Shown: piece by piece, positions 27,670 through 36,410 of the stretch
Numbering within the stretch: position 1 is the stretch's first letter
Layout: every line of letters begins with the position of its first letter
Source: Paenibacillus luteus
GTDB taxonomy: Bacteria > Bacillota > Bacilli > Paenibacillales > Paenibacillaceae
Direction of reading: 5' to 3'
Assembly (NCBI RefSeq): GCF_006542765.1
Contig: NZ_SKCD01000008.1
Span: 1-64,000 of the forward strand
DNA length: 64,000 nt
Translations under genes and position numbers: made by a program
The notes under the pieces: generated by a model
The model's input: the letters and a program-made list of their open reading frames with translations, nothing else
Database searches by the model: none
Told to the model about the DNA's origin: nothing

Positions 27670-27767
27670 TTGTAACCAATTCTTACAAAATTATTACGTT
27701 TGGTTTTAATGACTATATAAGTTGAATGAAATTTTTCGTTTTGTTCGCTTTCGTTCAACTTATATAG
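27670..27767. repeat. Two inverted repeats in the kinase promoter region
   Basis: A perfect 14-bp inverted repeat, CTATATAAGTTGAA (27713-27726) and TTCAACTTATATAG (27754-27767), encloses a 27-nt T-rich loop. A shorter one, TTGTAA-N7-TTACAA, lies at 27670-27688. They sit between the stop of the DUF4184 gene and the start of the kinase operon. The longer one may end the upstream transcript; the shorter may be an operator. Confidence 0.6.
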
Positions 27768-27788
27768 GATATTTTACATGACTTATAA

Positions 27789-28730
27789 TTAAGGACGCGA
27801 ATAATTCATATCATTAAATTTAGGATTTTTGTGACATAAAATAGCTCCGGTTGCGATAACGGTCGATAATCCGAATTGGTACAGCACCCACAACGAGATG
27901 GAAAACTCCGTCTGATCCGACCAATATTTATAGAAGCCCATTAATAGAACCAATATGATAAGAACAAAGATCGCTCTCATGATCTTTTGATTTTTTGCTG
28001 CCACTAGCAGCAGTGAAGCAGCATAGAGTCCGAATAAAGCTGAGGTAATTGGGGCAACAGCCCATATGCTAATGGAAAAAATGCTGCCTGATCCCATTAA
28101 TTTCGCTGTAAAAAGCGCTAATGCCGGAAAAAGCAGAAGCCCCCAGTGTTTAAGGGGGCTTTGTGCATGATGGCTTGTGATTAATCCCTGTTCCTTCTTG
28201 CGCCAAGCTGAATAGCTCAACAGCAAATACAAGCATGGAGCTGCCAGGCCCAGCAGCGAAAACGACATTTGGAGTATATGGTACACGTAGTCCCCCATGA
28301 TTAAGCTTTGCAGGAAAGGCAGGCGCTGAACGAACCACCCGCTGCTATGCGTAAAATGATCGACAAATACGTGGGTCAAAAACCCGATATACAACGAAAT
28401 GATGAAGCGCAGCCAATCTTTCCCTTTAGATAAATGCCACGGCCGGTTTAGGAAGCTAGCATATGCCCGTATGACTCCGAAATTAGGAAGAAGATCAGGC
28501 AATGAAGGTTTTATAATCTTGTGAAAGGCAAGGGCAAAAGCAACACACATGGGGAGAACCAGCAGCAAGAAGCCAGCAAAAGAATGTCCGATCGTTTGAA
28601 AAGGCTGCATGGCTATAAAATACTCCATATCTGGCCCCATACTGCCCAGAATCAATCCGGTTAAACTTAAATAAGGAAAAATTTTTCGAAGCGGTGCAGC
28701 AAACAAAGGATGAGCTAACGTATAGGGCAT
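27789..28730 (-). CDS. DUF4184 family membrane protein
   Basis: A 313-residue polytopic protein with about eight hydrophobic segments. The N-terminus MPYTLAHPLFAAPL and the GSMGPDMEYF motif (~29-38) are the DUF4184 signature; a conserved HVFVDHFTH lies near 120. The His/Asp pairs resemble metal-binding membrane hydrolases such as YdjM-type proteins, but the family has no proven activity. GAAGGAG precedes the ATG. It follows the signal peptidase gene by 16 nt and is probably cotranscribed with it. Confidence 0.88.
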   Translation of the reverse strand: MPYTLAHPLFAAPLRKIFPYLSLTGLILGSMGPDMEYFIAMQPFQTIGHSFAGFLLLVLPMCVAFALAFHKIIKPSLPDLLPNFGVIRAYASFLNRPWHLSKGKDWLRFIISLYIGFLTHVFVDHFTHSSGWFVQRLPFLQSLIMGDYVYHILQMSFSLLGLAAPCLYLLLSYSAWRKKEQGLITSHHAQSPLKHWGLLLFPALALFTAKLMGSGSIFSISIWAVAPITSALFGLYAASLLLVAAKNQKIMRAIFVLIILVLLMGFYKYWSDQTEFSISLWVLYQFGLSTVIATGAILCHKNPKFNDMNYSRP

Positions 28731-28746
28731 GATATATCAGCTCCTT

Positions 28747-29289
28747 CTATTCGTTCAACGTCCCGAATTTAGGAAGCGGCCATATCCGGAATACGGCTTT
28801 ACCCTCAATACTTGATCTTGAAATCGGCCCGATTGCACGGCTATCCAAACTATGTTCACGGTTATCTCCCATGACAAATAACTGACCTTCTTCTACTGTG
28901 AAGGGAAGCGTCACGCTCCCCGCAAAGGTTTGTCCTTTTACATACTGCTCGTCCAGCTTCTCTCCGTTTATGTATACATCCCCATCATGCATATCAATGA
29001 TGTCTCCAGGAATGCCAACCACCCGTTTGATTAGGCGAAGCTCGCTCTCTGGACCATTTATGATGACAATATCCCCATGGCGCGGCTCATGGAAATGATA
29101 GGACCACTTATCTTCAATCAAGCGCTGCCCTGCCACAAGCGTATTTTGCATGGACACATTTTGAACCTCTGATTGCGCATAGACATAAGTCTGGAACAAC
29201 ATGGCTACAGCAACGGCTATGCCAAGCGATACCGTCCATTCCCGTAATTCCTTCAGCCAGTTTTTTTTGTGTTTTGTCTCCAATTGCAT
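28747..29289 (-). CDS. lepB: Signal peptidase I (type I, SipS/LepB-like)
   Basis: A 180-residue single-pass membrane protease: cytoplasmic basic start, helix at ~17-37, catalytic Ser in SMQNTL (~47), catalytic Lys in RLIKRVVGIPGD (~88), and the later boxes GDNREHSLDSRAIGPI. It removes signal peptides from exported proteins. The residue after SM-x is Asn where most family members have Pro (SMxPTL). GAGGTGAAGG lies upstream of the ATG. Bacilli usually carry several such genes. Confidence 0.93.
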   Translation of the reverse strand: MQLETKHKKNWLKELREWTVSLGIAVAVAMLFQTYVYAQSEVQNVSMQNTLVAGQRLIEDKWSYHFHEPRHGDIVIINGPESELRLIKRVVGIPGDIIDMHDGDVYINGEKLDEQYVKGQTFAGSVTLPFTVEEGQLFVMGDNREHSLDSRAIGPISRSSIEGKAVFRIWPLPKFGTLNE

Positions 29290-29455
29290 CAGCCTTCACC
29301 TCTTCAGTTGATATTTACATTCTAATTGTACATAAAAAGCCACATCATTCATACGCAGCACTTTGGAGAAAGTTTCCATATAGGCTGGCAAAATAGGAAG
29401 TGACAACGGAAGCTGCCATGCGATAAAGTGATAGCGAGAGGAGTTTTTATGAGCC

Positions 29456-30670
29456 ATGAATGCCATACCCGCTACACAAAGACTATTGTTTACGACAATC
29501 ACTATTTTGTACTGGACTTCTATGTATGTTTACGTTCCAACCCTATCGCCCTACTTAAGTGATCGCGGCTTTTCCCTGCCCTTTATCGGCATCGTACTTG
29601 GCAGCTATGGTCTTGTCCAGATGTTTGTTCGGTTTCCGCTAGGCATCCTATCGGACCGCTTCGGCAAGCGCAAGCCGTTCATATTGCTTGGCATGCTGAC
29701 CGCTGGAATAAGCTGCCTGCTGTTTCTTATCCCTGGCCCTTGGATATGGCCACTGGCAGGTCGGCTGATGGCTGGCGTATGCGCATCTACCTGGGTTGCT
29801 TTCACGGTGCTATATGCGAGCTATTTTGGAAGTGGACAAACCGGCCGAGCCATGGGCAATATAAGCGTGATGACCGTCTCCGGCCAAATGATCGGCATGC
29901 TGCTTAGCGGATGGCTCACGGACGGCTTTAGTCCGAACGCACCTTTTACCCTTGGTGCCATTATCGCCATCATCGGGCTGCTGCTGGCACTGATGCTTAA
30001 AGAGCCACGAGCAAATCAACGCGAACAGCCAGGCATGTCATTTGCCATGATCAAAAACGTCGTGCGAACCAAAACGCTGCTACAGGTATCGCTGTTGTCT
30101 ATCCTTGCGCACGGTGTACTCTTTATAACGATGTTCGGATTCACACCGTTGAAAGCGGCCGAAATGGGTGCAAATGGCGTGAAGCTAACTCTGCTCGTAT
30201 TTGCATTTATGCTACCTCATGCATTCGCTTCATTGGTAACAGCGAGATGGTTTACTCCGCGTTTCGGCTACTGGGGCACCATCGGAGCAGGCTTTTTCAT
30301 TAGTGCAGTCTGTACAGCTGCCATGGCATTTACCGGTTCGATGGAGATGCTTGTCATCACCCAAGCCATAAATGGCTTTGCTCAAGGACTACACATGCCT
30401 TTGCTGCTAGGGCTCGCCATTCGTGATGTCGAGCATGCCGGACGGGCAACAGCCATGGGCTTGTACCAGGCGCTATATGCTGTCGGGATGTTCTCCGGGC
30501 CTTTTCTCGCGGGGTGGCTCAACGAAAGCTGGGGCCTGAACAGCGGCTTCCTATTTGGCTCGCTGCTAGGTGCCGCTGCATTCATACTCGTGCTTGTATG
30601 GGCGCTGAGCGAACGAAAATCCGTCGTCAAAGTTGACGGAGAATATGCCGAGGAGGCAGGCAGATCATGA
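29456..30670 (+). CDS. MFS transporter
   Basis: A 404-residue transporter with 12 predicted helices. The loop between helices 2 and 3 is GILSDRFGKRKP, the classic MFS motif A. GAGAGGAG lies 12 nt upstream of the ATG at 29456; an ATG at 29449 is better spaced but leads into a frame closed after about 38 codons. The substrate cannot be read from the sequence. The following HAD gene overlaps its stop (ATGA), so both are cotranscribed. Confidence 0.9.
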   Translation: MNAIPATQRLLFTTITILYWTSMYVYVPTLSPYLSDRGFSLPFIGIVLGSYGLVQMFVRFPLGILSDRFGKRKPFILLGMLTAGISCLLFLIPGPWIWPLAGRLMAGVCASTWVAFTVLYASYFGSGQTGRAMGNISVMTVSGQMIGMLLSGWLTDGFSPNAPFTLGAIIAIIGLLLALMLKEPRANQREQPGMSFAMIKNVVRTKTLLQVSLLSILAHGVLFITMFGFTPLKAAEMGANGVKLTLLVFAFMLPHAFASLVTARWFTPRFGYWGTIGAGFFISAVCTAAMAFTGSMEMLVITQAINGFAQGLHMPLLLGLAIRDVEHAGRATAMGLYQALYAVGMFSGPFLAGWLNESWGLNSGFLFGSLLGAAAFILVLVWALSERKSVVKVDGEYAEEAGRS

Positions 30671-31275
30671 GACCTCAACTCGTTCTGGATATAGGAGGCG
30701 TACTGGCAACGAATTTGTCGCCCCTCTTTTGGCAGCTGCTTGCTGCGGAAACTGTGCTATCTGAAGAGGCATTATACTGTGAATATAAAAATCAAATAAG
30801 CAGCCAATTGTGGACTGGTGAAATTTCAGAACACGATTTTTGGCATTGGGTAAGTGCTTATGCTCCATTACTCACTCAGGAACATGCGAAAACAATGATT
30901 GATCGAAGTCTCCAGCCACTGCCTGCGCTAAGGAAAATCGCTGCATGGAGCAAAATAGCGGATATTCATCTACTTAGCAATCACCTGTCTGGATGGGTAG
31001 CGAATATCATACAACCCATACAGCCTTATTTAAAAAGCATAACCATTTCCAGCCAGACGGCGCTTAAGAAACCAGACCCGGCTATTTTCAATAAAGCAGC
31101 ATATCATTTTCCACGAGAAAGCTATATTTTATTCATTGATGACCAGTCCAAAAATGTAGCTCAAGCAGCGCTGCACGGCTGGCACACGATGCTTGCCGAT
31201 GAAGCTGGTTTATGGATTTCGCTTGTACAACCTTTGTTAGAGCAAGCGTTAGAGCAAGCTTCTAATGATAATTAG
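30667..31275 (+). CDS. HAD-superfamily hydrolase
   Basis: A 202-residue HAD family protein. Motif I is LDIGGVLATN, where the first nucleophile Asp is present but the usual second Asp (DxD) is Gly, as in some HAD-IA haloacid/phosphatase-like proteins. Motif II is LLSNHL, motif III the Lys in ALKKPDPAIF, and motif IV is FIDDQSKNV. It probably dephosphorylates a small metabolite. GGAGG precedes the ATG. Its 3' end overlaps the convergent ECF transporter gene by 27 nt. Confidence 0.85.
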   Translation: MRPQLVLDIGGVLATNLSPLFWQLLAAETVLSEEALYCEYKNQISSQLWTGEISEHDFWHWVSAYAPLLTQEHAKTMIDRSLQPLPALRKIAAWSKIADIHLLSNHLSGWVANIIQPIQPYLKSITISSQTALKKPDPAIFNKAAYHFPRESYILFIDDQSKNVAQAALHGWHTMLADEAGLWISLVQPLLEQALEQASNDN

Positions 31276-33015
31276 TCCCAATCCGCAACCTCCCGCAATG
31301 CCTAGCAACCAGGCATCGGAGCGGTCAAAGCGGAGACGGAAGGCGTAGACCGGTTTTCCCTTCTTATAACCAAATCCTCGTGCCTCTAGGGCATCTGACA
31401 TTTGCTCCGCTAACCGCAAAATCGACCGGACATATGGAATAAGTACGGCATGTACGTTTTTGAGAGGAACTTTGCGAAGCGGCGTATCTGCCTTCCCTCT
31501 GGCATGCGCCAGCTTTGCAAATCTCTCCCACTCCCCTGTAAGCAAAGGAATAAACCGAAAAATAAGCGTTACGATTAATGCGAAAGAATGAATCGGCACC
31601 CCAAGCTTGCCAAGCCAGCCAAAGGTCTGCTCAATGGCGCGCTGAAGCCGGTAAGGTGTCATCAGATTAAGGAGCGGCATGCCAAGCATCATAATCAGAA
31701 ATAGCTTGCCGAATCGAAGCACAATCGGCCAAGCCTTCTCGGAATCAAAGGAAAGGGGTTCTAGACCTATTCCGCCTACCACACAAAATATCATAATCAT
31801 TATGGCATATGCGCGCAGAATGCCGATCCATGGCCGAATGAACGCTCGAAACGGAATGAGAAGCAGCACCGTTGCGAGCCCAGCCAGCAGCAGCCCCAAG
31901 CCGGATTGTTGCATGAATATACTTGCTGCCAATACTAAATAAGATAAAATAAGTGCTCGCGGGTCAAAACGAGTGGACTGCAGTCCACTCGTTTGGCTGA
32001 TCGCTTCCTTTGGCATCTCGCTTACATTGGCTGCCTCTTCTTCCGCGAGCATCATCTGTTTAGACCTAGAAGAATCATTAGGGCCAGCCGCCTGAATAGC
32101 TTTATGAACAGCTACGCTAAGCTGCTCTGCTTCTAACAGTTTATGCTCGGCTGACCGTCGCTCTAATGCCAATGCTAACGCTGCGGCTACCTCACTTGGA
32201 GCTGGCCACGGCGCTCCGCCGCTGCGCTCCTGCGCCAGCAGCGGCAAAGCCGCCTCCGCGTGCAGCTCCGCCAGCACGCGGAGCGCCTGCGGCGCGGCGG
32301 CGGCATGCTTCATCGCCGCCGCAGGTGCCGCTGCGCGGACCGTGCCGCCGCTGACCACGGCGACCGCGTCCGCCAGCGGCAGCAGCGCGTCGAGGTCGTG
32401 CGTGGCTACGACCGCTCCGCGCCCTGACGCCCTGTGCGCTGCCAATACCGCGCACAGGCGTTGAATGCCGACGGCATCAAGCCCCGCCGTCGGCTCATCG
32501 AGCAGCAGCCATTCCGGCTCGCACGCCAGCAAGCAGGCAAGTGAGAGCCTTCGCTGCTGGCCGCCGCTGAGCGTCCATGGATCTTGCGTCAACATCTCTG
32601 GCGGCAATCCAGCCTCGTTAAGCGCCCTCTCCATTCTCGCTTCCGCAGCTTCGCCACTCACCTGATAGGGTTTCAGCGAATACCTCAGCTCTTCAAGCAC
32701 ACTGGCAGCAAACCATTGCGATTGGGCATTTTGCATCGCGAGCCCTAGCTTCATTGTCACTTCAGGGTTTAGGCGCTCTTTTCTTCCTCGTTTTATCCAA
32801 AGGGATTCGTTTCCCATCATAATCGAGCCTTTGTGAATGCTGTGAAGGCCTGTCATCGTTTCAAGCAGCGTTGATTTCCCAGCTCCATTACGTCCAACTA
32901 ACAGCGTTATTTGTCCTGCTTTAAAGGTGTGATTCACTTCATGCAACAGCTGTTTCTGTGCTGCGCCGCTCTGGGCATAGACGTCAACGCTGCTCAGCTT
33001 CCAATCAGCGCCCAT
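31249..33015 (-). CDS. EcfA-EcfT fusion: ECF transporter ATPase plus transmembrane protein
   Basis: A 588-residue fusion. The first ~240 residues are an ECF ATPase: Walker A GRNGAGKST (~40-48), signature LSGGQQRRL (~144-152), Walker B WLLLDEPTAGLD, H-loop THDLD. A GC-rich Ala linker follows (~230-330). The C-terminal ~250 residues are EcfT: several helices, then the two ARG-type coupling motifs HARGKA and EARGFG near the end. In most Bacillota these are separate proteins. The start overlaps the neighbouring EcfA gene by 11 nt. With that gene and the divergent bioY it should form a biotin uptake complex. Confidence 0.9.
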   Translation of the reverse strand: MGADWKLSSVDVYAQSGAAQKQLLHEVNHTFKAGQITLLVGRNGAGKSTLLETMTGLHSIHKGSIMMGNESLWIKRGRKERLNPEVTMKLGLAMQNAQSQWFAASVLEELRYSLKPYQVSGEAAEARMERALNEAGLPPEMLTQDPWTLSGGQQRRLSLACLLACEPEWLLLDEPTAGLDAVGIQRLCAVLAAHRASGRGAVVATHDLDALLPLADAVAVVSGGTVRAAAPAAAMKHAAAAPQALRVLAELHAEAALPLLAQERSGGAPWPAPSEVAAALALALERRSAEHKLLEAEQLSVAVHKAIQAAGPNDSSRSKQMMLAEEEAANVSEMPKEAISQTSGLQSTRFDPRALILSYLVLAASIFMQQSGLGLLLAGLATVLLLIPFRAFIRPWIGILRAYAIMIMIFCVVGGIGLEPLSFDSEKAWPIVLRFGKLFLIMMLGMPLLNLMTPYRLQRAIEQTFGWLGKLGVPIHSFALIVTLIFRFIPLLTGEWERFAKLAHARGKADTPLRKVPLKNVHAVLIPYVRSILRLAEQMSDALEARGFGYKKGKPVYAFRLRFDRSDAWLLGIAGGCGLGLIIIRSLL

Positions 33016-33883
33016 AGCAGCTCACCGCCTTCGCAAGCGTCTCAGCTGTAAAAGGAAAAGGCGTTAGCCGGATGCCGCGCTCTTCAAGCTCCCATGCCAC
33101 TTGAGCGGCGTATGGCGCTTCAAAGCCGTGCTGTTCACAAAGGCTGTCCTTCGCTGATGGTGCAGATCTTTCAAACCAGGCACCCGCTTGCCCGTCAAAT
33201 AGAACTGTACCCTCGTCCATCGCAATTAACCGGTCCGTTTCCAGCAGCTCCTCCAGCTTCTGAGTGATCCAAATAACCGTTGCGCCTTTCTCATGCAGTT
33301 CCCTTACCTGTTTTAATACTGTGCTGGATGCCTCAGGGTCAAGCATCGCTGTTACCTCGTCCAGCACGAGCAATGGCGTTTGCATTCCAATACATCCGGC
33401 GATGGCAACAAGCTGTTTCTGTCCTCCCGATAACGTGCCAAGCGGCTGGTGAAGCCGCTCTCCCATGCCTACGCTTTGCAAAGCACGCTCTGCTTCCATA
33501 GGGATGATGCCAGCGGGCAGCTCATTTTGCTCTAGCATAAGCAGGACGTCCTCCCAAGGCGTTGCGCCTACCATTGCCGCCTCCGGCTGCTGCATAACGA
33601 TCGGAAGCGGCTTGCCCTTCCCAGCCGAGTGGAAATGATTCGCAACTTTTCCCGTCACGCCAGCAGCGCGGTAGCCTGCTGCCACTTTGGCAAGCGTGCT
33701 TTTCCCGCTTCCGTTACGTCCAATCAGCGCGATCCATTCCCCTTTATGGATCATCATAGATACATTTTGAATGATCGGCTTGCGCTTCTGCCCTTCGTGC
33801 ATCAACGGCGGAATAACCGTCACTTGCTTCAATTCGATTTGAACGATATGCTCCAAAAAAATTTCACCCAACCTCTTCCCCAA
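33005..33883 (-). CDS. ECF transporter ATP-binding protein (EcfA-like)
   Basis: A 292-residue ATPase with Walker A GRNGSGKST (~54-62), signature LSGGQKQLV (~152-160), Walker B LLVLDEVTAMLD and H-loop region WITQK, where His is replaced by Gln. No ATG exists near the start; TTG at 33883 is the longest choice and TTG at 33871 is better placed after GGGG. The gene begins 27 nt from the BirA operator and faces bioY. It pairs with the ATPase half of the downstream fusion to energise transport. Confidence 0.88.
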   Translation of the reverse strand: MGKRLGEIFLEHIVQIELKQVTVIPPLMHEGQKRKPIIQNVSMMIHKGEWIALIGRNGSGKSTLAKVAAGYRAAGVTGKVANHFHSAGKGKPLPIVMQQPEAAMVGATPWEDVLLMLEQNELPAGIIPMEAERALQSVGMGERLHQPLGTLSGGQKQLVAIAGCIGMQTPLLVLDEVTAMLDPEASSTVLKQVRELHEKGATVIWITQKLEELLETDRLIAMDEGTVLFDGQAGAWFERSAPSAKDSLCEQHGFEAPYAAQVAWELEERGIRLTPFPFTAETLAKAVSCYGR

Positions 33884-33909
33884 AACGTTTGGCTATGCTA
33901 CAATTCGAT

Positions 33910-33943
33910 TTGTTAACCTAATTTAAATATAAATGGTTAACAA
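33910..33943. promoter_or_regulatory. BirA (biotin repressor) operator between ecfA and bioY
   Basis: TTGTTAACC-N16-GGTTAACAA is a perfect 9-bp inverted repeat with the spacing of known Bacillota BirA sites. It lies in the 95-nt gap between the divergent ATPase and bioY genes, so one operator can silence both when biotin is plentiful. Confidence 0.9.
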
Positions 33944-33978
33944 TAAAATCGCAACTACATAAAGGAGTCGTAACCGCT

Positions 33979-34593
33979 ATGCAAAGCAATAATATTCGAT
34001 CGCTTGTCTTCATTTCTTTATTCGCAGCCCTATTTATCGTCATGAGCTCACTGACAATCAAGCTAGGAGGCTCATTCGTTCCGATTACGCTGCAAACCTT
34101 AGGTGTCGTGCTCGCAGGCTTGTTTCTGACACCGCGCAACGCCTTTCTCAGCATATTTGTTGTCATCGTGCTTGCCGCATTCGGCCTTCCGCTATTCAGC
34201 GGCCAAGGAGGGATACCAACATTAACAGGCCATACCGCCGGCTTTATCTTCGCTTTTCCTTTTTGCGCAATGTTAGTCAGCTTCGCTGTCGGTGCCTACC
34301 TTCGCAGCAGCAGCTCCAAATCCAATAAGTTGATTTCCTTTATCGTTTTCTTCCTTATATTCGAACTGTTCAGCTCATTGTTCTCCTATATTCCAGGCAT
34401 ACCTTGGCTCATGCATGTGCTAGGCTTTTCGTTCCCGAAAGCGATGGCTGTCGGCTTCTACCCGTTCTTGATCGGCGATGCTTTGAAATCCCTTGTAGGC
34501 ACGCTTCTGGCTATCTCCTTAACACCTTACATCGTCCACATCCGCTCGTCAACCGTCAGCGGCAAAGCTCAAGAATCGGTTTATACGGCATAA
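33979..34593 (+). CDS. bioY: BioY, biotin-specific S component of an ECF transporter
   Basis: A 204-residue membrane protein with about six helices and the BioY motifs: IKLGGSFVPITLQTLGV (~25-42) and the HTAGFIFAFPF region (~84-94), with the basic/acidic FLIGDALKSLVG near 172. It binds biotin with high affinity and needs the ECF module encoded on the other strand. GGAG lies upstream of the ATG. The BirA box lies immediately upstream, and a terminator follows. Confidence 0.95.
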   Translation: MQSNNIRSLVFISLFAALFIVMSSLTIKLGGSFVPITLQTLGVVLAGLFLTPRNAFLSIFVVIVLAAFGLPLFSGQGGIPTLTGHTAGFIFAFPFCAMLVSFAVGAYLRSSSSKSNKLISFIVFFLIFELFSSLFSYIPGIPWLMHVLGFSFPKAMAVGFYPFLIGDALKSLVGTLLAISLTPYIVHIRSSTVSGKAQESVYTA

Positions 34594-34616
34594 ATCAATT
34601 TTGTGCCGAACACAAC

Positions 34617-34666
34617 AAAAACGCTTATCTACATGAACAATGTTCATGCCCAGATAAGCGTTTTTT
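34617..34666. terminator. Bidirectional terminator with nested hairpin
   Basis: AAAAACGCTTATCT pairs with AGATAAGCGTTTTTT; the loop holds a second stem, CATGAACA/TGTTCATG. It separates convergent bioY and the anti-sigma gene. Confidence 0.9.
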
Positions 34667-34668
34667 GT

Positions 34669-35823
34669 TTATTCAGGCGTCCAATTCCACAAACGAACCT
34701 CGCCGAGCTGAATATCCTTTATTACGGCTGCCTCCTGCAGCTTTAGCAGCTCCTTTGAAGGGCCAGTAATGACAAGTCCGTAAATGCTTACCCCGTTATC
34801 TTCCACGTAAGCAAGCCCATTTTTAATTAGAGAGTACGGAACAACCGAGCTTGTGATCGACTTTTGCTTTTGCAAGAGCTTAAGCGTATCGATAAAGTTT
34901 TGATCTCTCCGCTCTCCGTCCCCTGTTTCTTGAATGGCAGGATACTTCGTCGTTGTCATTGAACCATCCCGAACAATCGATTCTATATCGTCATAGTGCC
35001 AAATCGGATTAAGCGGAAAGCCTAGCGGCTGGTATACAAAACCGGCGTCCGCTCCTTTATCTTCACCCGTATATACAGCCAACCATAACAACTTCAGATC
35101 AAAATCGCTCAAAAGCTTCAACGCTTCGTCCGTCGTATAATAACGGTCAAGCGATACAAACGCCTCCGCTACCGTCCCCTCTGGGAGCATGCTTAGACGA
35201 TTCCACTGTACACTGCTTCTTTCTTGGTCCACTGATTCCGGCAGATGAAAATAAACGCCGATACTTCTGCCCCCTTGCCGATAAGGATCAATTCCATTGC
35301 CAATGGATTGATTCATTCTTATCGTTTGCTCATACGCTCCCATCGCTACATATTCCGTACCAATTTGTTTATTCATCATTCCGGAATATTTCATACTCAG
35401 AATACCGGTAGGACCACTACTCAAAGCTACGCTCATATTCGGCCTGGAAACAGCTACAGCCGAGCTCAGAACATCGCGGTAATATTCCTGGCGGTTCGGT
35501 TTCCCCGTAGAATAATAAACCGATGAAATGACTGAATTCAAAAAGGCTAATATAACCAATAAACCAATAACCGTACCTACATTCCAGAATCGAGCGTTCC
35601 GTTTTCCTTTGTTCATCAACCGTCTTGCTTTCTTCGGGTTCATTTCCGGAGACTCATGCTTTGCTTCATAATGGAATTGTTGGTCGCTTTTCTCCAGCAT
35701 TTCCTCCATGTGCTCTTGGTACGCCTCCAGCTTTGCTATTTCCCGCTCCAGCGCTGCTTGTTCCTCGCCACTGAGCTTTCCATCTGCATAATCCTTTAAT
35801 TGCTGCTTAAAACGTTCAGTCAT
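34669..35823 (-). CDS. Anti-sigma factor (YhdL-like, sigma factor regulator family)
   Basis: A 384-residue single-pass protein. The cytoplasmic part (~1-85) has a DYADGKLSGEEQAALEREIAKL stretch that should hold the sigma factor. A helix lies at ~87-105, and a large extracytoplasmic domain follows with the two-part layout of the sigma-factor-regulator family. This matches the YhdL partner of SigM. The start at 35823 follows GGGAGG and overlaps the sigma stop codon by 8 nt, so synthesis is coupled. The extracytoplasmic domain probably senses envelope state. Confidence 0.87.
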   Translation of the reverse strand: MTERFKQQLKDYADGKLSGEEQAALEREIAKLEAYQEHMEEMLEKSDQQFHYEAKHESPEMNPKKARRLMNKGKRNARFWNVGTVIGLLVILAFLNSVISSVYYSTGKPNRQEYYRDVLSSAVAVSRPNMSVALSSGPTGILSMKYSGMMNKQIGTEYVAMGAYEQTIRMNQSIGNGIDPYRQGGRSIGVYFHLPESVDQERSSVQWNRLSMLPEGTVAEAFVSLDRYYTTDEALKLLSDFDLKLLWLAVYTGEDKGADAGFVYQPLGFPLNPIWHYDDIESIVRDGSMTTTKYPAIQETGDGERRDQNFIDTLKLLQKQKSITSSVVPYSLIKNGLAYVEDNGVSIYGLVITGPSKELLKLQEAAVIKDIQLGEVRLWNWTPE

Positions 35824-36322
35824 CGCTGCCTCCCTCTGCACGCTGCTGACGCAGCGCCTGTCTCGCCCGAAATAAGATTACCTTATAGTAGGACAAGCCG
35901 ATTCCCATAATGTCCGCCGATTCCTGATAGGTCAGCTCGTGCCAATCATGCAACAGCAGCGCCTGCTTTTGCTTGTAGGGGAGCTTTCCAATGGCTTGAC
36001 CCCATTCGCTTATTCGTTCTTTGCGCAGGAACTGCAATTCCGGCGTAATTGGATCCGATATATCCGCGAAGAAAGAAGGCTCCTGCGGTTTCGCACGATT
36101 TTCCTTGCGCTTGTAATCAATTAACGCATGATGCGCGACCTGGAACAACCACGGCTTCACCCGCTCCCCTTTGTAGCTATCCAAATAAAGATAGGCGCGG
36201 AAGAAGGTTTCCTGCACAATATCCTCTGCCGCAAAAGGGTCCTGGCAGAGATAGAGCAAATAATGAAAAACATCCTTCATATAGATCATATACAGCTCAT
36301 CCAGACTGTTCGGCTCTGCCAC
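35816..36322 (-). CDS. ECF RNA polymerase sigma factor (SigM-like)
   Basis: A 168-residue ECF sigma factor. Region 2 has YLLYLCQDPFAAEDIVQETFFRAYLYLDSY and the W in KPWLFQVAHHALIDYKRK (~58-75); region 4 has LPYKQKQALLLHDWHELTYQESADIMG (~114-140). The sequence around DELYMIYMKDVF is close to the SigM N-terminus as I recall it. The only long start is GTG at 36322, which touches the AGGAGG with no spacing, and an in-frame stop lies just upstream, so the exact start is unclear. An ECF-type promoter precedes it. Confidence 0.9.
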   Translation of the reverse strand: MAEPNSLDELYMIYMKDVFHYLLYLCQDPFAAEDIVQETFFRAYLYLDSYKGERVKPWLFQVAHHALIDYKRKENRAKPQEPSFFADISDPITPELQFLRKERISEWGQAIGKLPYKQKQALLLHDWHELTYQESADIMGIGLSYYKVILFRARQALRQQRAEGGSDD

Positions 36323-36364
36323 CTCCTATCATTTCCCTGCTCATTCTGCTCTTGCCTACCCATA

Positions 36365-36390
36365 CACGTCTGAGATTGCAAAAAGTTACA
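36365..36390 (-). promoter_or_regulatory. ECF-sigma promoter, probably autoregulatory
   Basis: On the minus strand TGTAAC (followed by TTTT) and CGTGTA are 16 nt apart, close to the consensus TGAAAC-N16-CGTCTA of SigM/SigX-type sigma factors. It lies about 40 nt before the sigma gene. Confidence 0.7.
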
Positions 36391-36410
36391 GTTTCACAGC
36401 TGATTTCGCA

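Noticed and set aside
29449..29565. ATG better spaced from the GAGGAG than the MFS start
   Set aside because: Its frame closes after about 38 codons with no recognisable protein; the MFS frame has full helices from 29456.
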